Assembly (NCBI GenBank): GCA_035360515.1
Contig: DAOSAY010000008.1
Span: forward strand, 12,569-76,568
From: LD21 sp029552825
GTDB taxonomy: Bacteria; Bacteroidota; Bacteroidia; Bacteroidales; VadinHA17
DNA: 64,000 nt
Direction: 5' to 3'
The notes below the pieces were generated by a model. The model saw only the letters and a list, made by a program, of their open reading frames with translations. It was not told where the DNA came from and did no database searches. Both the position numbers and the translations under genes were made by a program. The first letter of the stretch is position 1; the number at the start of each line of letters is the position of its first letter. This document shows, piece by piece, positions 51,609-60,302 of the stretch.

Positions 51609-53231
51609 ATGCAGAGATTATTGTTGCTTGGAGATGAGGCAATTGCTCAGGGCGCTATTGATGCAGGCATAAGCGGAATGTATGCATATCCTGGAACGCC
51701 GTCGACCGAAATAATGGAATATATTCAGGCTTCTCCCGAAGGAAAGTCAGGCAGGATAGAATGCAGATGGTCGTCGAATGAAAAGACTGCAGTTGAAACG
51801 GCACTTGGTATGTCATATTGTGGGAAGAGAGCCATGGCAGCCATGAAACATGTTGGACTGAATGTCGCGGCCGATGCTTTCATAAATTCCGCCATTACAG
51901 GGGTTAATGGCGGGCTTATTATTGTTGCGGCAGATGACCCTTCCATGCATTCATCACAGAATGAGCAGGATTCTCGATTCTACGGGAAATTTGCGCATGT
52001 TCCGGTATATGAACCCAGAAATCAGCAGGAAGCTTATGATATGGTATTTGATGCTTTTGAACTATCCGAAAAGTACTCGTTACCCGTGTTAATGAGAATC
52101 CCAACCCGACTTGCTCATTCAAGATCCGGTGTTGTAAAACGGAGACAGATTCCTGAAAAAAAATTCAGGCTTCCCGATGATTCCAGGAGGTTTATTCTTA
52201 TGCCGGCAATAGCACGGAAACGATTCAAAATCCTGCTGGAAAATTATGAAAAATTGCAGTTTGATAACAGGCTTACAAAATATAATACTTTTAAAGATGG
52301 ACCCGACCGAAGCCTTGGAATTATAGCTTGTGGGATTGCAGTAAATTATTTGATGGAGAATTTTTCTGATGATGAATTGCCATATCCGTTACTTTCGGTT
52401 TCAACTTATCCTTTTTCAAAGGATATCATAAAGGACATTACCGGTAGGTGCAGGGAGATACTTGTTCTTGAAGAGGGCTATCCCCTGGTAGAAGAGCAGC
52501 TTAGAGGCATTCTTGACGAAGGCAGAAGGATATATGGCAGAATGGATGGGACAATACCACGTGACGGTGAACTGAATCCCGACATTGTTGCATCGGCTCT
52601 TGGCATTAAAGCTGGGAAAGGGCATACTGTTCCTGAAATAGTCAAAAGCAGACCTCCTTCATTCTGCAAGGGATGCGGGCATGCCGACATGTTCAATGCA
52701 ATAGTTGAAGCAATCAAACCCTACGGGATTCAGGGGGTCTTTTCTGATATAGGATGTTATACACTTGCAGCCCTTCCGCCATACAGCTGTATAAATTCAT
52801 GTGTCGACATGGGCGCTTCTGTTACCATGGCAATCGGTGCTGCAGATGCAGGTCTTTTCCCCTCCATAGCCGTTATAGGCGACTCCACATTTACCCATTC
52901 AGGGATGCCCGGACTCCTGGATGCAGTGGCAAAAAATTCACCGGTTACAATTATTATAGCCGATAACCTCACAACAGGCATGACCGGCGGACAGGAATCG
53001 AATGCTACAGGGAGACTTCAGAGCATATGTACTGGTATTGGAGTTGCTCCGGAACATGTGCGAACAATCGTTCCCCTCAGGAGAAATCATGAAGAAAATG
53101 TACGTATAATGAGGGAAGAGTTTGAATACAGAGGACCTTCGGTTGTAATTGCAACAAGGGAATGCATTCAGGCAGGAGCCAGAAGGAGAAAAAGTGAAAA
53201 ATCTGAAAAACAGAAAAACAACGAAGAATGA
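51609..53231 (+). CDS. iorA: Indolepyruvate:ferredoxin oxidoreductase alpha subunit
   Basis: IorA is the TPP-binding subunit that decarboxylates aryl pyruvates from aromatic amino acids to acyl-CoA, passing electrons to ferredoxin. At 540 residues it contains the N-terminal pyrimidine-binding domain (YAYPGTPSTEIMEY) and the TPP domain (FCKGCGHADMF, GDSTFTHSGMPG, MTGGQESNATG). It stops without the C-terminal double 4Fe-4S ferredoxin domain found in archaeal IorA. Electron transfer must use another route. The stop overlaps the iorB ATG as ATGA. Confidence 0.93.
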   Translation: MQRLLLLGDEAIAQGAIDAGISGMYAYPGTPSTEIMEYIQASPEGKSGRIECRWSSNEKTAVETALGMSYCGKRAMAAMKHVGLNVAADAFINSAITGVNGGLIIVAADDPSMHSSQNEQDSRFYGKFAHVPVYEPRNQQEAYDMVFDAFELSEKYSLPVLMRIPTRLAHSRSGVVKRRQIPEKKFRLPDDSRRFILMPAIARKRFKILLENYEKLQFDNRLTKYNTFKDGPDRSLGIIACGIAVNYLMENFSDDELPYPLLSVSTYPFSKDIIKDITGRCREILVLEEGYPLVEEQLRGILDEGRRIYGRMDGTIPRDGELNPDIVASALGIKAGKGHTVPEIVKSRPPSFCKGCGHADMFNAIVEAIKPYGIQGVFSDIGCYTLAALPPYSCINSCVDMGASVTMAIGAADAGLFPSIAVIGDSTFTHSGMPGLLDAVAKNSPVTIIIADNLTTGMTGGQESNATGRLQSICTGIGVAPEHVRTIVPLRRNHEENVRIMREEFEYRGPSVVIATRECIQAGARRRKSEKSEKQKNNEE

Positions 53232-53806
53232 AAAAAGATATAATAATAGCAGGCGTAGGCGGACAGGGAATACTTTCCATCGCTGCAACAATTGGTCTTG
53301 CAGCAGTAGAAAAAAACATGTTTCTCAAGCAATCGGAAGTCCATGGCATGAGCCAGAGAGGCGGGGATGTGGTTTCACATCTGAGAATATCTGATAAGCC
53401 CATTCATTCCGACCTGATACCTTATGGCACTTCTGACTTGATTATATCAGTTGAGCCTATGGAAGCACTCAGGCATTTACCATGGCTTGCTCCAGGTGGA
53501 TGGATTGTGACAAATTCAAATCCATATGTTAATATATCCGATTATCCTCCTGTAGATGAGATAATTAAGAATATAAAGAAGGTTAAAAACAGCATAATTG
53601 TTGATGCTGATTCAATTGCTGCTGATTGTGGTTCCATTAAAGCTGCAAATATGGTAATTCTTGGAGCAGCATCTCCTTTTATGGGAATACCGCTGGAAAA
53701 TCTTGAAGATGCATTGAAAAAAATGTTTTCAAAAAAGGGAGAGCAGATAGTGGAAATCAACCTGAAGGCTTTCAGGTCAGGTAGAAAAATTGCAGAAGTT
53801 CAATGA
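53228..53806 (+). CDS. iorB: Indolepyruvate:ferredoxin oxidoreductase beta subunit
   Basis: The 192-residue gamma-type subunit starts DIIIAGVGGQGILSIA, with the typical SEVHGMSQRGGDVVSHLR. It forms the complex with IorA, and the genes overlap by 4 nt. The enzyme is oxygen-sensitive in known cases, pointing to an anaerobic lifestyle. It ends 1 nt before the stop of a convergent porin gene. Confidence 0.95.
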   Translation: MKKDIIIAGVGGQGILSIAATIGLAAVEKNMFLKQSEVHGMSQRGGDVVSHLRISDKPIHSDLIPYGTSDLIISVEPMEALRHLPWLAPGGWIVTNSNPYVNISDYPPVDEIIKNIKKVKNSIIVDADSIAADCGSIKAANMVILGAASPFMGIPLENLEDALKKMFSKKGEQIVEINLKAFRSGRKIAEVQ

Positions 53807-53807
53807 A

Positions 53808-54797
53808 TCAGTACCTGTAGTGCAGGTGAATAAAAAACATGTCAGATGCGCTTTCAGAAGGGTCTGCAGGAATTTTTCCTTGATAATCAATTGCAATACG
53901 AACACCAGGAATGAAAGTATGTTGCAATCCGAAAACTATAAGCTGGTGGTCATTTTTATAATTCCATTCAATGATTTCACCAGGTAGAACAACAGAAGAA
54001 GAATAATCATATCTGCCAAAAAGCTGAAGTTTATCAGTCAGGTTTACTGAACCAGTAGCCGAAAAACCCCAGACATTATGCCCTCTGGTATTATCGTGAT
54101 TTGTTCGGTAATTGAATTCACCTCCAATCTTAAAAACATTCCATGTAAAGCCTCCAAAACCAATAAAGGTTGATTGCCATATTCCGGCAATTTTTCTTGT
54201 ATCACAGTAAACTCTCAGAATTGCATCATTTGCAGGAAAGTAATTGAATCCAAATGAAGCTTTGAGAGACCCATGGTCGTTAATAGCTACACCTCCGCCA
54301 TTCATCAGGGTGAAATCGATACCTGTGCGGTTGTTGAAATTATAATCTATTGCAATTCCAAGATCATATAAACTGCCATATTTATTTATCGACTGAAACG
54401 TGTTGGCAACATATCTTTTGTCATAGAAACGAATCTGGTAAATCATGATTCTGGTACCAGTTACACCCATCCTGATCTTTAATTTTCCGTTATCATATCC
54501 GATTGATACCTCCCGTATGGGGGAATTGTTTCCTTCATGGGGGATTGAATCGAATAGTTTTGCCATGTTAAGTATTATGGAGCCTGAAAATCGACCCTCT
54601 TTCAGGAAATCACCCCCAAAATAAGCTCTCGTGATACTGAATTCAGGTTTATGAGTATTGTCGGTAATCGAAAAATGAAAATCTGTAAAAATTTCTGCAG
54701 AAGGTGTAAATATCTTTTCTTCCTGTTGTGAAAATATCTGAAATTCAGCTATTGTCAATAAAATAGTTAATATAAAAATTTGTTTAAAGTGTGACAT
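53808..54797 (-). CDS. Outer-membrane porin (phosphate-selective porin O/P-like)
   Basis: The 329-residue protein has a signal peptide (FKQIFILTILLTIAEFQIFSQ) and alternating amphipathic strands throughout (FSITRAYFGGDFL, KLQLFGRYDYSSS), ending in DMFFIHLHYRY with a terminal aromatic residue, as outer-membrane barrels do. The start resembles OprO/P-like porins. Specificity cannot be read. A promoter with both elements lies just upstream. Confidence 0.85.
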   Translation of the reverse strand: MSHFKQIFILTILLTIAEFQIFSQQEEKIFTPSAEIFTDFHFSITDNTHKPEFSITRAYFGGDFLKEGRFSGSIILNMAKLFDSIPHEGNNSPIREVSIGYDNGKLKIRMGVTGTRIMIYQIRFYDKRYVANTFQSINKYGSLYDLGIAIDYNFNNRTGIDFTLMNGGGVAINDHGSLKASFGFNYFPANDAILRVYCDTRKIAGIWQSTFIGFGGFTWNVFKIGGEFNYRTNHDNTRGHNVWGFSATGSVNLTDKLQLFGRYDYSSSVVLPGEIIEWNYKNDHQLIVFGLQHTFIPGVRIAIDYQGKIPADPSESASDMFFIHLHYRY

Positions 54798-54816
54798 GAT
54801 TTGAATTAATGGCAGC

Positions 54817-54845
54817 CAAAATTATTCAATTCTGAATAATATCAA
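54817..54845 (-). promoter_or_regulatory. Promoter for the porin gene
   Basis: On the reverse strand TTG at 54845-54843, an 18-nt spacer, then TAATTTTG at 54824-54817. The ATG is 20 nt downstream. Confidence 0.65.
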
Positions 54846-54853
54846 TATTTTTG
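54846..54853 (+). promoter_or_regulatory. -7 promoter element for the thioredoxin-like gene
   Basis: TATTTTTG matches exactly, 25 nt before the ATG at 54878. It lies next to the opposing porin promoter, so the two may compete or be co-regulated. Confidence 0.55.
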
Positions 54854-54877
54854 TCCGGCCAATTAATGAATAAAATT

Positions 54878-55378
54878 ATGAAAAAAGTTTTGTTAAGTGT
54901 TTTAACTCTTTTAGCAATAGGCCTTTATGCTATTCAGACTGCTGAAGCACAGAGCAATGTAAAGCTTTACGATCCATCACTTGATGGCATGAAACAGATC
55001 AGGGAGGCTGTGGCTCAGGCAAAGAAGTCTGGAAAGCATGTTTTTATTCAGTATGGCGGCAACTGGTGCCCGTGGTGCATTAAATTCGATGCATTCGTAA
55101 AATCCGATACGGGGCTAACACGTATTATTAATCAACATTATGTGCCTGTAAAGCTTAATTATGATCAGACAAACCGGAATTATGAAGCAAACGAATATCT
55201 GGGAAATCCTATTCGTTTCGGTTTCCCGGTATTTATTATTCTTAATGGTGAAGGAAAAGTACTGCACATTCAAGACAGTGCATTGTTGGAAGAGGGAGAA
55301 GATTATAACCGTCAGAAAGTTTACAGTTTCCTTAACAACTGGACTCCACCGGCGATAATCCCTGTGAGAAAACAATAG
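54878..55378 (+). CDS. Periplasmic thioredoxin-like protein (CPWC)
   Basis: The ATG at 54878 gives 166 residues with a signal peptide (MKKVLLSVLTLLAIGLYAIQTAEAQ). A TTG at 54851 is in frame but would hide the signal. The thioredoxin-fold domain has the redox motif CPWC at 64-67 (YGGNWCPWCIKF) and the cis-proline region FGFPVFIIL. Likely a thiol oxidoreductase acting outside the cytoplasm. It ends at a strong hairpin terminator. Confidence 0.9.
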   Translation: MKKVLLSVLTLLAIGLYAIQTAEAQSNVKLYDPSLDGMKQIREAVAQAKKSGKHVFIQYGGNWCPWCIKFDAFVKSDTGLTRIINQHYVPVKLNYDQTNRNYEANEYLGNPIRFGFPVFIILNGEGKVLHIQDSALLEEGEDYNRQKVYSFLNNWTPPAIIPVRKQ

Positions 55379-55431
55379 CTGTTATTTAAATAACAGAAAA
55401 AAGGGATTGTTATGTACAATCCCTTTTTTCT
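55379..55431. terminator. Terminator with an adjoining palindrome after the thioredoxin-like gene
   Basis: An 18-bp perfect palindrome CTGTTATTTAAATAACAG (55379-55396) begins at the base after the stop. It runs into a perfect 16-bp stem, AGAAAAAAGGGATTGT / ACAATCCCTTTTTTCT (55395-55431), with a 5-nt loop and T-run. The A-run on the other side lets it end the convergent ssb transcript too. Confidence 0.9.
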
Positions 55432-55461
55432 GAGGAAATGCAGCGCTTCACCTAAGCTTTT

Positions 55462-55824
55462 TTATTCTGCTGTCTGTTTTACCGGTGAGCCTGCAGGGCT
55501 GAGACACAGTAAGTTGCTTGCGACAATCTCGGTGGTGTATTTTGTAACACCAGTTTTATCTTCATAACTGCGGTATGCAATCCTTCCTTCAACATATACC
55601 TGCCGGCCCTTTTTAAGGTACTTTGAGGCAAAATCGGAAAGTCTGTTCCATACTACAATGTTATGCCAGGTCGTTTCGGTTACCTTCTGTCCTTCACTGT
55701 TTTTGAACGTGTCACTGGTGGCAAGAGTAAACCTTGAGACTCTTTTCCCGCTATCAAGGGTTCTGGTTTCCGGATCGTGGCCAAGATTGCCGATCAAAAG
55801 GACTCTGTTCTTCATCTGGTTCAT
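55462..55824 (-). CDS. ssb: Single-stranded DNA-binding protein, short form
   Basis: The 120-residue OB-fold SSB starts NRVLLIGNLGHDPETRTL and has TTWHNIVVWNRLSDFASKYLKKGRQVYVEGRI. It ends in LSPAGSPVKQTAE and so lacks the long disordered tail and the acidic DDDLPF tip that recruits partner proteins. A second, longer SSB is probably elsewhere in the genome. An ATG at 55815 is an alternative start. A TATGTTTG element lies 41 nt upstream. Confidence 0.93.
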   Translation of the reverse strand: MNQMKNRVLLIGNLGHDPETRTLDSGKRVSRFTLATSDTFKNSEGQKVTETTWHNIVVWNRLSDFASKYLKKGRQVYVEGRIAYRSYEDKTGVTKYTTEIVASNLLCLSPAGSPVKQTAE

Positions 55825-55864
55825 GACTTTAAAATTTAAGGTTAAACAATAAATTATTTCACAG

Positions 55865-55872
55865 CAAACATA
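55865..55872 (-). promoter_or_regulatory. -7 promoter element for ssb
   Basis: The reverse strand reads TATGTTTG, an exact TAnnTTTG match, 40 nt before the ssb ATG. Confidence 0.5.
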
Positions 55873-55913
55873 AACCAGGTAAATAAGGTGTCTCGGTTGA
55901 TAAATATTTAAAT

Positions 55914-55960
55914 TCGTTTAAAAGATATTTATAATCGTTTCTATTCGTTTGTAAACGTTT
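55914..55960. promoter_or_regulatory. Phased TCGTTT repeats between ssb and the zinc-ribbon gene
   Basis: TCGTTT at 55914, 55935 and 55945, with ACGTTT at 55955, are spaced 21, 10 and 10 bp, close to whole helical turns. The last two form the inverted repeat CGTTT-GT-AAACG. They lie 30-76 nt before the GTG start at 55990 and on the other side of the ssb promoter, so they could control both genes. Confidence 0.45.
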
Positions 55961-55989
55961 TTTTATATCTTTATCAAAACTTTATCGCT

Positions 55990-56355
55990 GTGGAAAGAAG
56001 ATGTCTCGACTGCGGTGACGTTATTCACGGACGTTCCGATAAAAAATTTTGTTCCGACCAATGCAGGAACAATTACAATAACAAGTTAAACCGCGACACC
56101 AACAATTATGTAAGGAATGTTCATGGTTTGCTCAGGAAAAACAGGCGGATACTCTGCGACCTTTACAATGAAGGTAAAAGGGTTATCCACAGGGATGCCC
56201 TGTTTGCCCTTGGGTATAATTTCAATTTTTTTACCCATATTATTCAAACCCGCCAGGGTGATAAGTACCACTATTGCTTTGAATACGGTTACAGGGAAAA
56301 GGATGATGAGTATATTGAGCTAACTCAGAATCTCCAGTATCTGGAGTATATCTGA
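55990..56355 (+). CDS. Zinc-ribbon protein of unknown function
   Basis: The 121-residue protein begins with GTG and has a treble-clef or ribbon motif CLDC-x12-CSDQC (residues 5-25), like DUF2116-type zinc binders. A basic helical part follows (NNYNNKLNRDTNNYVRNVHG, KNRRILCDL), then a beta-rich C-terminus. It could bind nucleic acid. It faces ssb across an intergenic region with phased repeats. A -7-like TATCTTTA (one mismatch) lies 17 nt before the start. Confidence 0.78.
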   Translation: MERRCLDCGDVIHGRSDKKFCSDQCRNNYNNKLNRDTNNYVRNVHGLLRKNRRILCDLYNEGKRVIHRDALFALGYNFNFFTHIIQTRQGDKYHYCFEYGYREKDDEYIELTQNLQYLEYI

Positions 56356-56369
56356 TCTTATCTTGTCTT

Positions 56370-56915
56370 TTATTTTCGGATTGAGTAAGAAACATTTTCT
56401 GGTGAAAGAGGTACTAGAATCCCCCTGTAACTTACCGACTGTATGTACGAATTGTTAACAGAAGCGGAACAATAACCATTTTCACCCAGAGTAAGGTATA
56501 TATCAAATTTGTCCTTGTTTGGAGTAATAGCCTCAACCTGTATATTATAAATGCCTTTCGCTTCATCGCTTTTCATTAAATATCTTCCTGTTCTGCCATT
56601 GAAATTTATCCCCGATATTTGTCTTGCGCCAAATGAACGCCCTGCATAACCTAAACTTACAGAAATTATTTCACCATTAATTATTATAAAGTTATTTCTC
56701 GGAACAAGATCTACCATCAGTCCGTCGGGGAGAATTATTTTATCCATTTTAAGGACAAAGCGCCTCGATTCAATTGCTTTTTTTATCGCCACCTGTGATG
56801 CAAGCCTCTCGGCTTTTCTTTTTTCAGCCCTCAGGGAATATGATTCTTTTGATACCGTACATGAAAAGGCACCAATAACAAGAATAATCAGCAACAAAAA
56901 TATCCTACTGTTCAT
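56370..56915 (-). CDS. DUF4251 domain lipoprotein
   Basis: The 181-residue protein has a lipoprotein signal with AFSC (Cys19), then a charged helix (AEKRKAERLASQVAIKKAI) and the DUF4251 beta domain (SRRFVLKMDKIILPDG, VSLGYAGRSFGA). The family is restricted to Bacteroidota and has no known function. It converges on the zinc-ribbon gene, 14 nt apart. Confidence 0.85.
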   Translation of the reverse strand: MNSRIFLLLIILVIGAFSCTVSKESYSLRAEKRKAERLASQVAIKKAIESRRFVLKMDKIILPDGLMVDLVPRNNFIIINGEIISVSLGYAGRSFGARQISGINFNGRTGRYLMKSDEAKGIYNIQVEAITPNKDKFDIYLTLGENGYCSASVNNSYIQSVSYRGILVPLSPENVSYSIRK

Positions 56916-57238
56916 AAATATCTCTTTTTCTATGATACTTCAAAATTCATGCCGCTAATTACTTTCATGAGTTAAATTAATGTCTTTATTTACGCTACCA
57001 TGGTTCTAATGTTGTTAAGGTAATTTTAAAAACACCTGTGTTTCGCGAGCAGCTTTATGATTAACATGATGAAAAATAACCATTAAAATAACTTTAACAC
57101 AGACAATGAAATATGTTAAAAATGACATTTTTAGAGATAATGAGGTAAAAAATCGTGTTCTATATGCAACCTTTTACCCCATATTTACGTTATTAATGTG
57201 TTGATATATCTAATGGAGTCTAACTTAAATTTTGAATT
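56916..57238. other. 323-bp intergenic region
   Basis: AT-rich gap between the divergent DUF4251 and outer-membrane barrel genes. No exact TAnnTTTG element at plausible distance was found for either gene. A weak 7-bp inverted repeat GGTAAAA/TTTTACC (near 57143-57178) is the only structure seen. No RNA gene recognised. Confidence 0.4.
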
Positions 57239-57853
57239 ATGAAAAAACTATTTGTTTTATTGTTTGTATCATTGATGGCAATTCCGGCTTTTTCCCAGAT
57301 TAAATTCGGTATTAAGGCCGGAGCTGCAACAGCAACAGTGCCAAAATATGATCTTTCAACAGGTACAACAAATATTGAGGCAGTGAAAGATGCTGCATGG
57401 GGTTTCCACGGAGGTTTGTTTCTGAGGTTGACCCTTCTTGGTATAAATATTCAGCCTGAGGCATATCTTGCAACCAACACTTATGAATATAAAGTAACTT
57501 CAGGTACTTTACCAGAGATTAAAAAGCAGACTTTCAATAGACTCGATATTCCTGTTCTGGTTGGGTTTAAACTGGGCCCTGTGCGGCTTAATGCAGGCCC
57601 GGCTGCTGCTATACAGATAGGCACTCCGAAAGCCCTTATCGACGATCCAAATTTCGAAGAAATGTACCGTGGAGCAACCTTTGGCTATCAGGCAGGTTTG
57701 GGAATAGACCTGTTCAAGAAAATAACACTCGATGCCAGATATGAAGGTAGCCTCAGCGGTAAGTTCGGTGAAGCTGTTACAATTGGTGGACAAACCTTCA
57801 AACTCGACCAGCGTCAGCCAGCTTTCGTTCTGAGCGTGGGCCTTATTTTCTGA
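57239..57853 (+). CDS. Small outer-membrane beta-barrel protein
   Basis: The 204-residue protein has a signal peptide (MKKLFVLLFVSLMAIPAFSQ). Eight or so strands follow, as in the PF13568-type porin family (IKFGIKAGAATATV, WGFHGGLFLRLTLLGI, LDIPVLVGFKLGPVRLNAGPAA), ending with FVLSVGLIF and a terminal Phe. Role unknown. Its 3' end lies before a strong terminator. Confidence 0.88.
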   Translation: MKKLFVLLFVSLMAIPAFSQIKFGIKAGAATATVPKYDLSTGTTNIEAVKDAAWGFHGGLFLRLTLLGINIQPEAYLATNTYEYKVTSGTLPEIKKQTFNRLDIPVLVGFKLGPVRLNAGPAAAIQIGTPKALIDDPNFEEMYRGATFGYQAGLGIDLFKKITLDARYEGSLSGKFGEAVTIGGQTFKLDQRQPAFVLSVGLIF

Positions 57854-57873
57854 ACGAACATCAATTATATTCG

Positions 57874-57905
57874 AAAAACTCTCCCTCATTGGGAGAGTTT
57901 TTTTA
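57874..57905 (+). terminator. Terminator after the small barrel gene
   Basis: A 12-bp stem AAAAACTCTCCC / GGGAGAGTTTTT with a 5-nt loop, followed by more T. It lies 20 nt after the stop. Confidence 0.92.
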
Positions 57906-57932
57906 TTTTTACACAGCCTATTAACGAAGTAT

Positions 57933-59402
57933 ATGACAGAAGTAGCCGAAATGGGTTTTCCCTGGTTTCAGTTTTTGATAATATCATTTTACCTGGTTAC
58001 GGCCCTTTTTATATGCTTCATGATTATTTTTGAAAACAGGGCTCCGGTAAAGACTCTTTCATGGGTGATGGTTGTGCTTCTGGTTCCGGTAGCTGGAATC
58101 ATTTTTTATCTGCTCTTCGGGCAAAATTACCGGAAACAGAAAATATTTTCGAGAAAGAGTGTCCTCGACATGGAACAACTTAGCAATATAGCTGCTTTCC
58201 AGGTAAAAACTCTGCCAGAACGGCTTAAAACGGCAAGCGAAAAAGTGCGTGAAAAGGAACATTTGATTAAGCTGATGCTAAATAACAGCAAGTCAGTTTT
58301 AACAGAGTTCAATAAAGTAGATATCCTTATTGATGGCATCGAGACCTTCCCGTCAATGTTCACAGCAATAAATGAGGCTAAATCTTTCATTAACATTGAG
58401 TTTTACAGGTTTGAATCTGATATTCTTGGCATGAAATTCTGCGATGCACTCATTAATAAAGCAAAGGAAGGAGTAAAGGTTAGGGTAATATATGATGATG
58501 TAGGAAGCTGGAATTTGAGTAAAAAAGTAGTAAAAAGAATGCGGGAAAGCGGAGTCGAGATTTTTCCATTTATGCCTGTCAGGTTTCCATGGCTTACAAA
58601 TAAAATAAATTACCGCAATCACAGAAAAATACTCGTTGTTGACGGAATAAAAGGCTATGTGGGCGGTTTAAACATTGCCGATAAATATCTTCATGGTCAT
58701 CGTGAAATAGGTAACTGGCGCGATACCCACCTGCTTATAAGAGGGGAAGCCGTAACAGCACTCAACTATGTATTTATGGTCGACTGGTATTTTGTTAGCG
58801 ACATACTGCTTACTGATGAGGAACCCATTGATGATAAATACAAGGTTGCTGACAGGTGCTGGATTCAGGTAGCATCAAGCGGGCCCGATTCTGACTGGGC
58901 AAACATCATGCAGGTTTACTTCTCGGCAATTGCAACGGCAAGAAAATACATATACCTCTGCACCCCATATTTTTCACCCGACGAAACAATTCTCAACGCC
59001 CTGCTTACAGCATCCCTTTCGGGTGTTGATGTCAGACTTATTCTACCCGGAAAATCTGATTCGCCAGTTTCTTACTGGAATACAAGATCATATATCAGCG
59101 AAATGATGGATGCAGGTATAAAGGTTTATCTGTATAACGACGGATTTAACCATTCAAAATACCTGCTTGTTGATGACGTCTTTGCTTCTGTAGGCTCAGC
59201 AAACGTAGATATGAGAAGCTTTGACCTTAACTTTGAAATTGCAGCAATGATCTATGATGAAGATTTTGCAGCAAGGCTTTTGAAGGTATTTTACATCGAT
59301 GTGGCAAGAAGCATTGAGGTCAAACCCGATGAGTGGAACAAACGAAAGAAAACAGAAAGATACAAGGAATCAATAGCACGCATTTTTGGTCCGCTGTATT
59401 AA
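57933..59402 (+). CDS. cls: Cardiolipin synthase
   Basis: Cls joins two phosphatidylglycerol molecules to cardiolipin at the membrane. The 489-residue protein has two N-terminal membrane helices (about 10-32, 40-62) and two phospholipase D motifs, NYRNHRKILVVDG (first HKD) and FNHSKYLLVDD (second), each followed by GxxNxxD (VGGLNIAD, VGSANVDM). The length matches ClsA-type enzymes. The four-repeat protein gene follows after 15 nt. Confidence 0.95.
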   Translation: MTEVAEMGFPWFQFLIISFYLVTALFICFMIIFENRAPVKTLSWVMVVLLVPVAGIIFYLLFGQNYRKQKIFSRKSVLDMEQLSNIAAFQVKTLPERLKTASEKVREKEHLIKLMLNNSKSVLTEFNKVDILIDGIETFPSMFTAINEAKSFINIEFYRFESDILGMKFCDALINKAKEGVKVRVIYDDVGSWNLSKKVVKRMRESGVEIFPFMPVRFPWLTNKINYRNHRKILVVDGIKGYVGGLNIADKYLHGHREIGNWRDTHLLIRGEAVTALNYVFMVDWYFVSDILLTDEEPIDDKYKVADRCWIQVASSGPDSDWANIMQVYFSAIATARKYIYLCTPYFSPDETILNALLTASLSGVDVRLILPGKSDSPVSYWNTRSYISEMMDAGIKVYLYNDGFNHSKYLLVDDVFASVGSANVDMRSFDLNFEIAAMIYDEDFAARLLKVFYIDVARSIEVKPDEWNKRKKTERYKESIARIFGPLY

Positions 59403-59417
59403 TCAAAATTTTTATGC

Positions 59418-60302
59418 ATGCTGAAAGAGGGAGAAGAATATATTTTTACAGCTGGTAAAGAAATCGAAACACCCGACGGGAAATTATACAGGATACTGCA
59501 AGGTCCTGATAATGTTAAATACCTCCTCAGGGCTGATTATTATAAAGAATATGAAATAACGGAAGGAAAAAGAATAACCTGTCGGGTCGACAAAATCAAC
59601 TGCAGGGGAGAAGTCTTTCTCGAACCCCGCCATCCGGTTTATGAACCAGGTAAACAATATAAATTTAAGGTAGTATCACATGAATTTCGTAGCGACGACT
59701 CTGGCAATGATACAGCCGTGATCCTTGTCGAAGATGTCTTCGGAAATAAAATTGCCCTGCCATCAGGAGTTCAAAATACTGAATTACCGGCATCAGGCTC
59801 AGAGATTCTTCTTACAGTCGAAAGAATCTTCAGAGGCAGGCCGGTTCTCTACAGACCTTCTTCCGAAAAAGGAAGGTTCAAAGGTCTTAAATACGGAGAA
59901 TATTATGACTTCAGAATAGAAAAGGTATCAAAAGGCATAGACGGAGAAGAAATTTTCGTTGTTTCAGACCCGTTTGGAAGAGTTCATACAATTCCAGTTA
60001 AATATTTCAGCCATTACAACATAAATCCCGGGTCGGTATTTAAAGGACGAATCATAAAACATTCAAGAAATAGTTCATGGAAAATTGAACCCCGCAATCC
60101 GTATTACAATAAAGATGATATAATAAGCCTTAAAGTTGAATCAGTTATGCCCGGTGTAAACGAAAATTCTGTCATTCTAACACTGAAAGATGAATTTGGA
60201 TTTGTTCATCTGGTAAATTCGAAAACCAAACCTGAAAATAAACTTGTAAAATGCAGGGTTAAAACCATCAGAAAAGGTAAACCTGAATTGTCGCTATTGT
60301 AA
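59418..60302 (+). CDS. Protein of four tandem beta-rich repeats, unknown function
   Basis: The 294-residue protein has no signal or membrane segment. It is made of four degenerate repeats of about 65-80 residues (3-72, 75-148, 157-230, 230-294). Three of the four follow the plan: YxPGxxYxFxV, then VxVxDxFGxxHxLP, then VxxIxRGxPxLEPRHPxY. Examples are VILVEDVFGNKIALP, EIFVVSDPFGRVHTIP and VILTLKDEFGFVHLV. Each resembles an OB-fold or S1-like barrel, which would suggest nucleic-acid or ligand binding (inference). Not recognised. It lies 15 nt after cls and may be cotranscribed with it. Confidence 0.8.
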   Translation: MLKEGEEYIFTAGKEIETPDGKLYRILQGPDNVKYLLRADYYKEYEITEGKRITCRVDKINCRGEVFLEPRHPVYEPGKQYKFKVVSHEFRSDDSGNDTAVILVEDVFGNKIALPSGVQNTELPASGSEILLTVERIFRGRPVLYRPSSEKGRFKGLKYGEYYDFRIEKVSKGIDGEEIFVVSDPFGRVHTIPVKYFSHYNINPGSVFKGRIIKHSRNSSWKIEPRNPYYNKDDIISLKVESVMPGVNENSVILTLKDEFGFVHLVNSKTKPENKLVKCRVKTIRKGKPELSLL

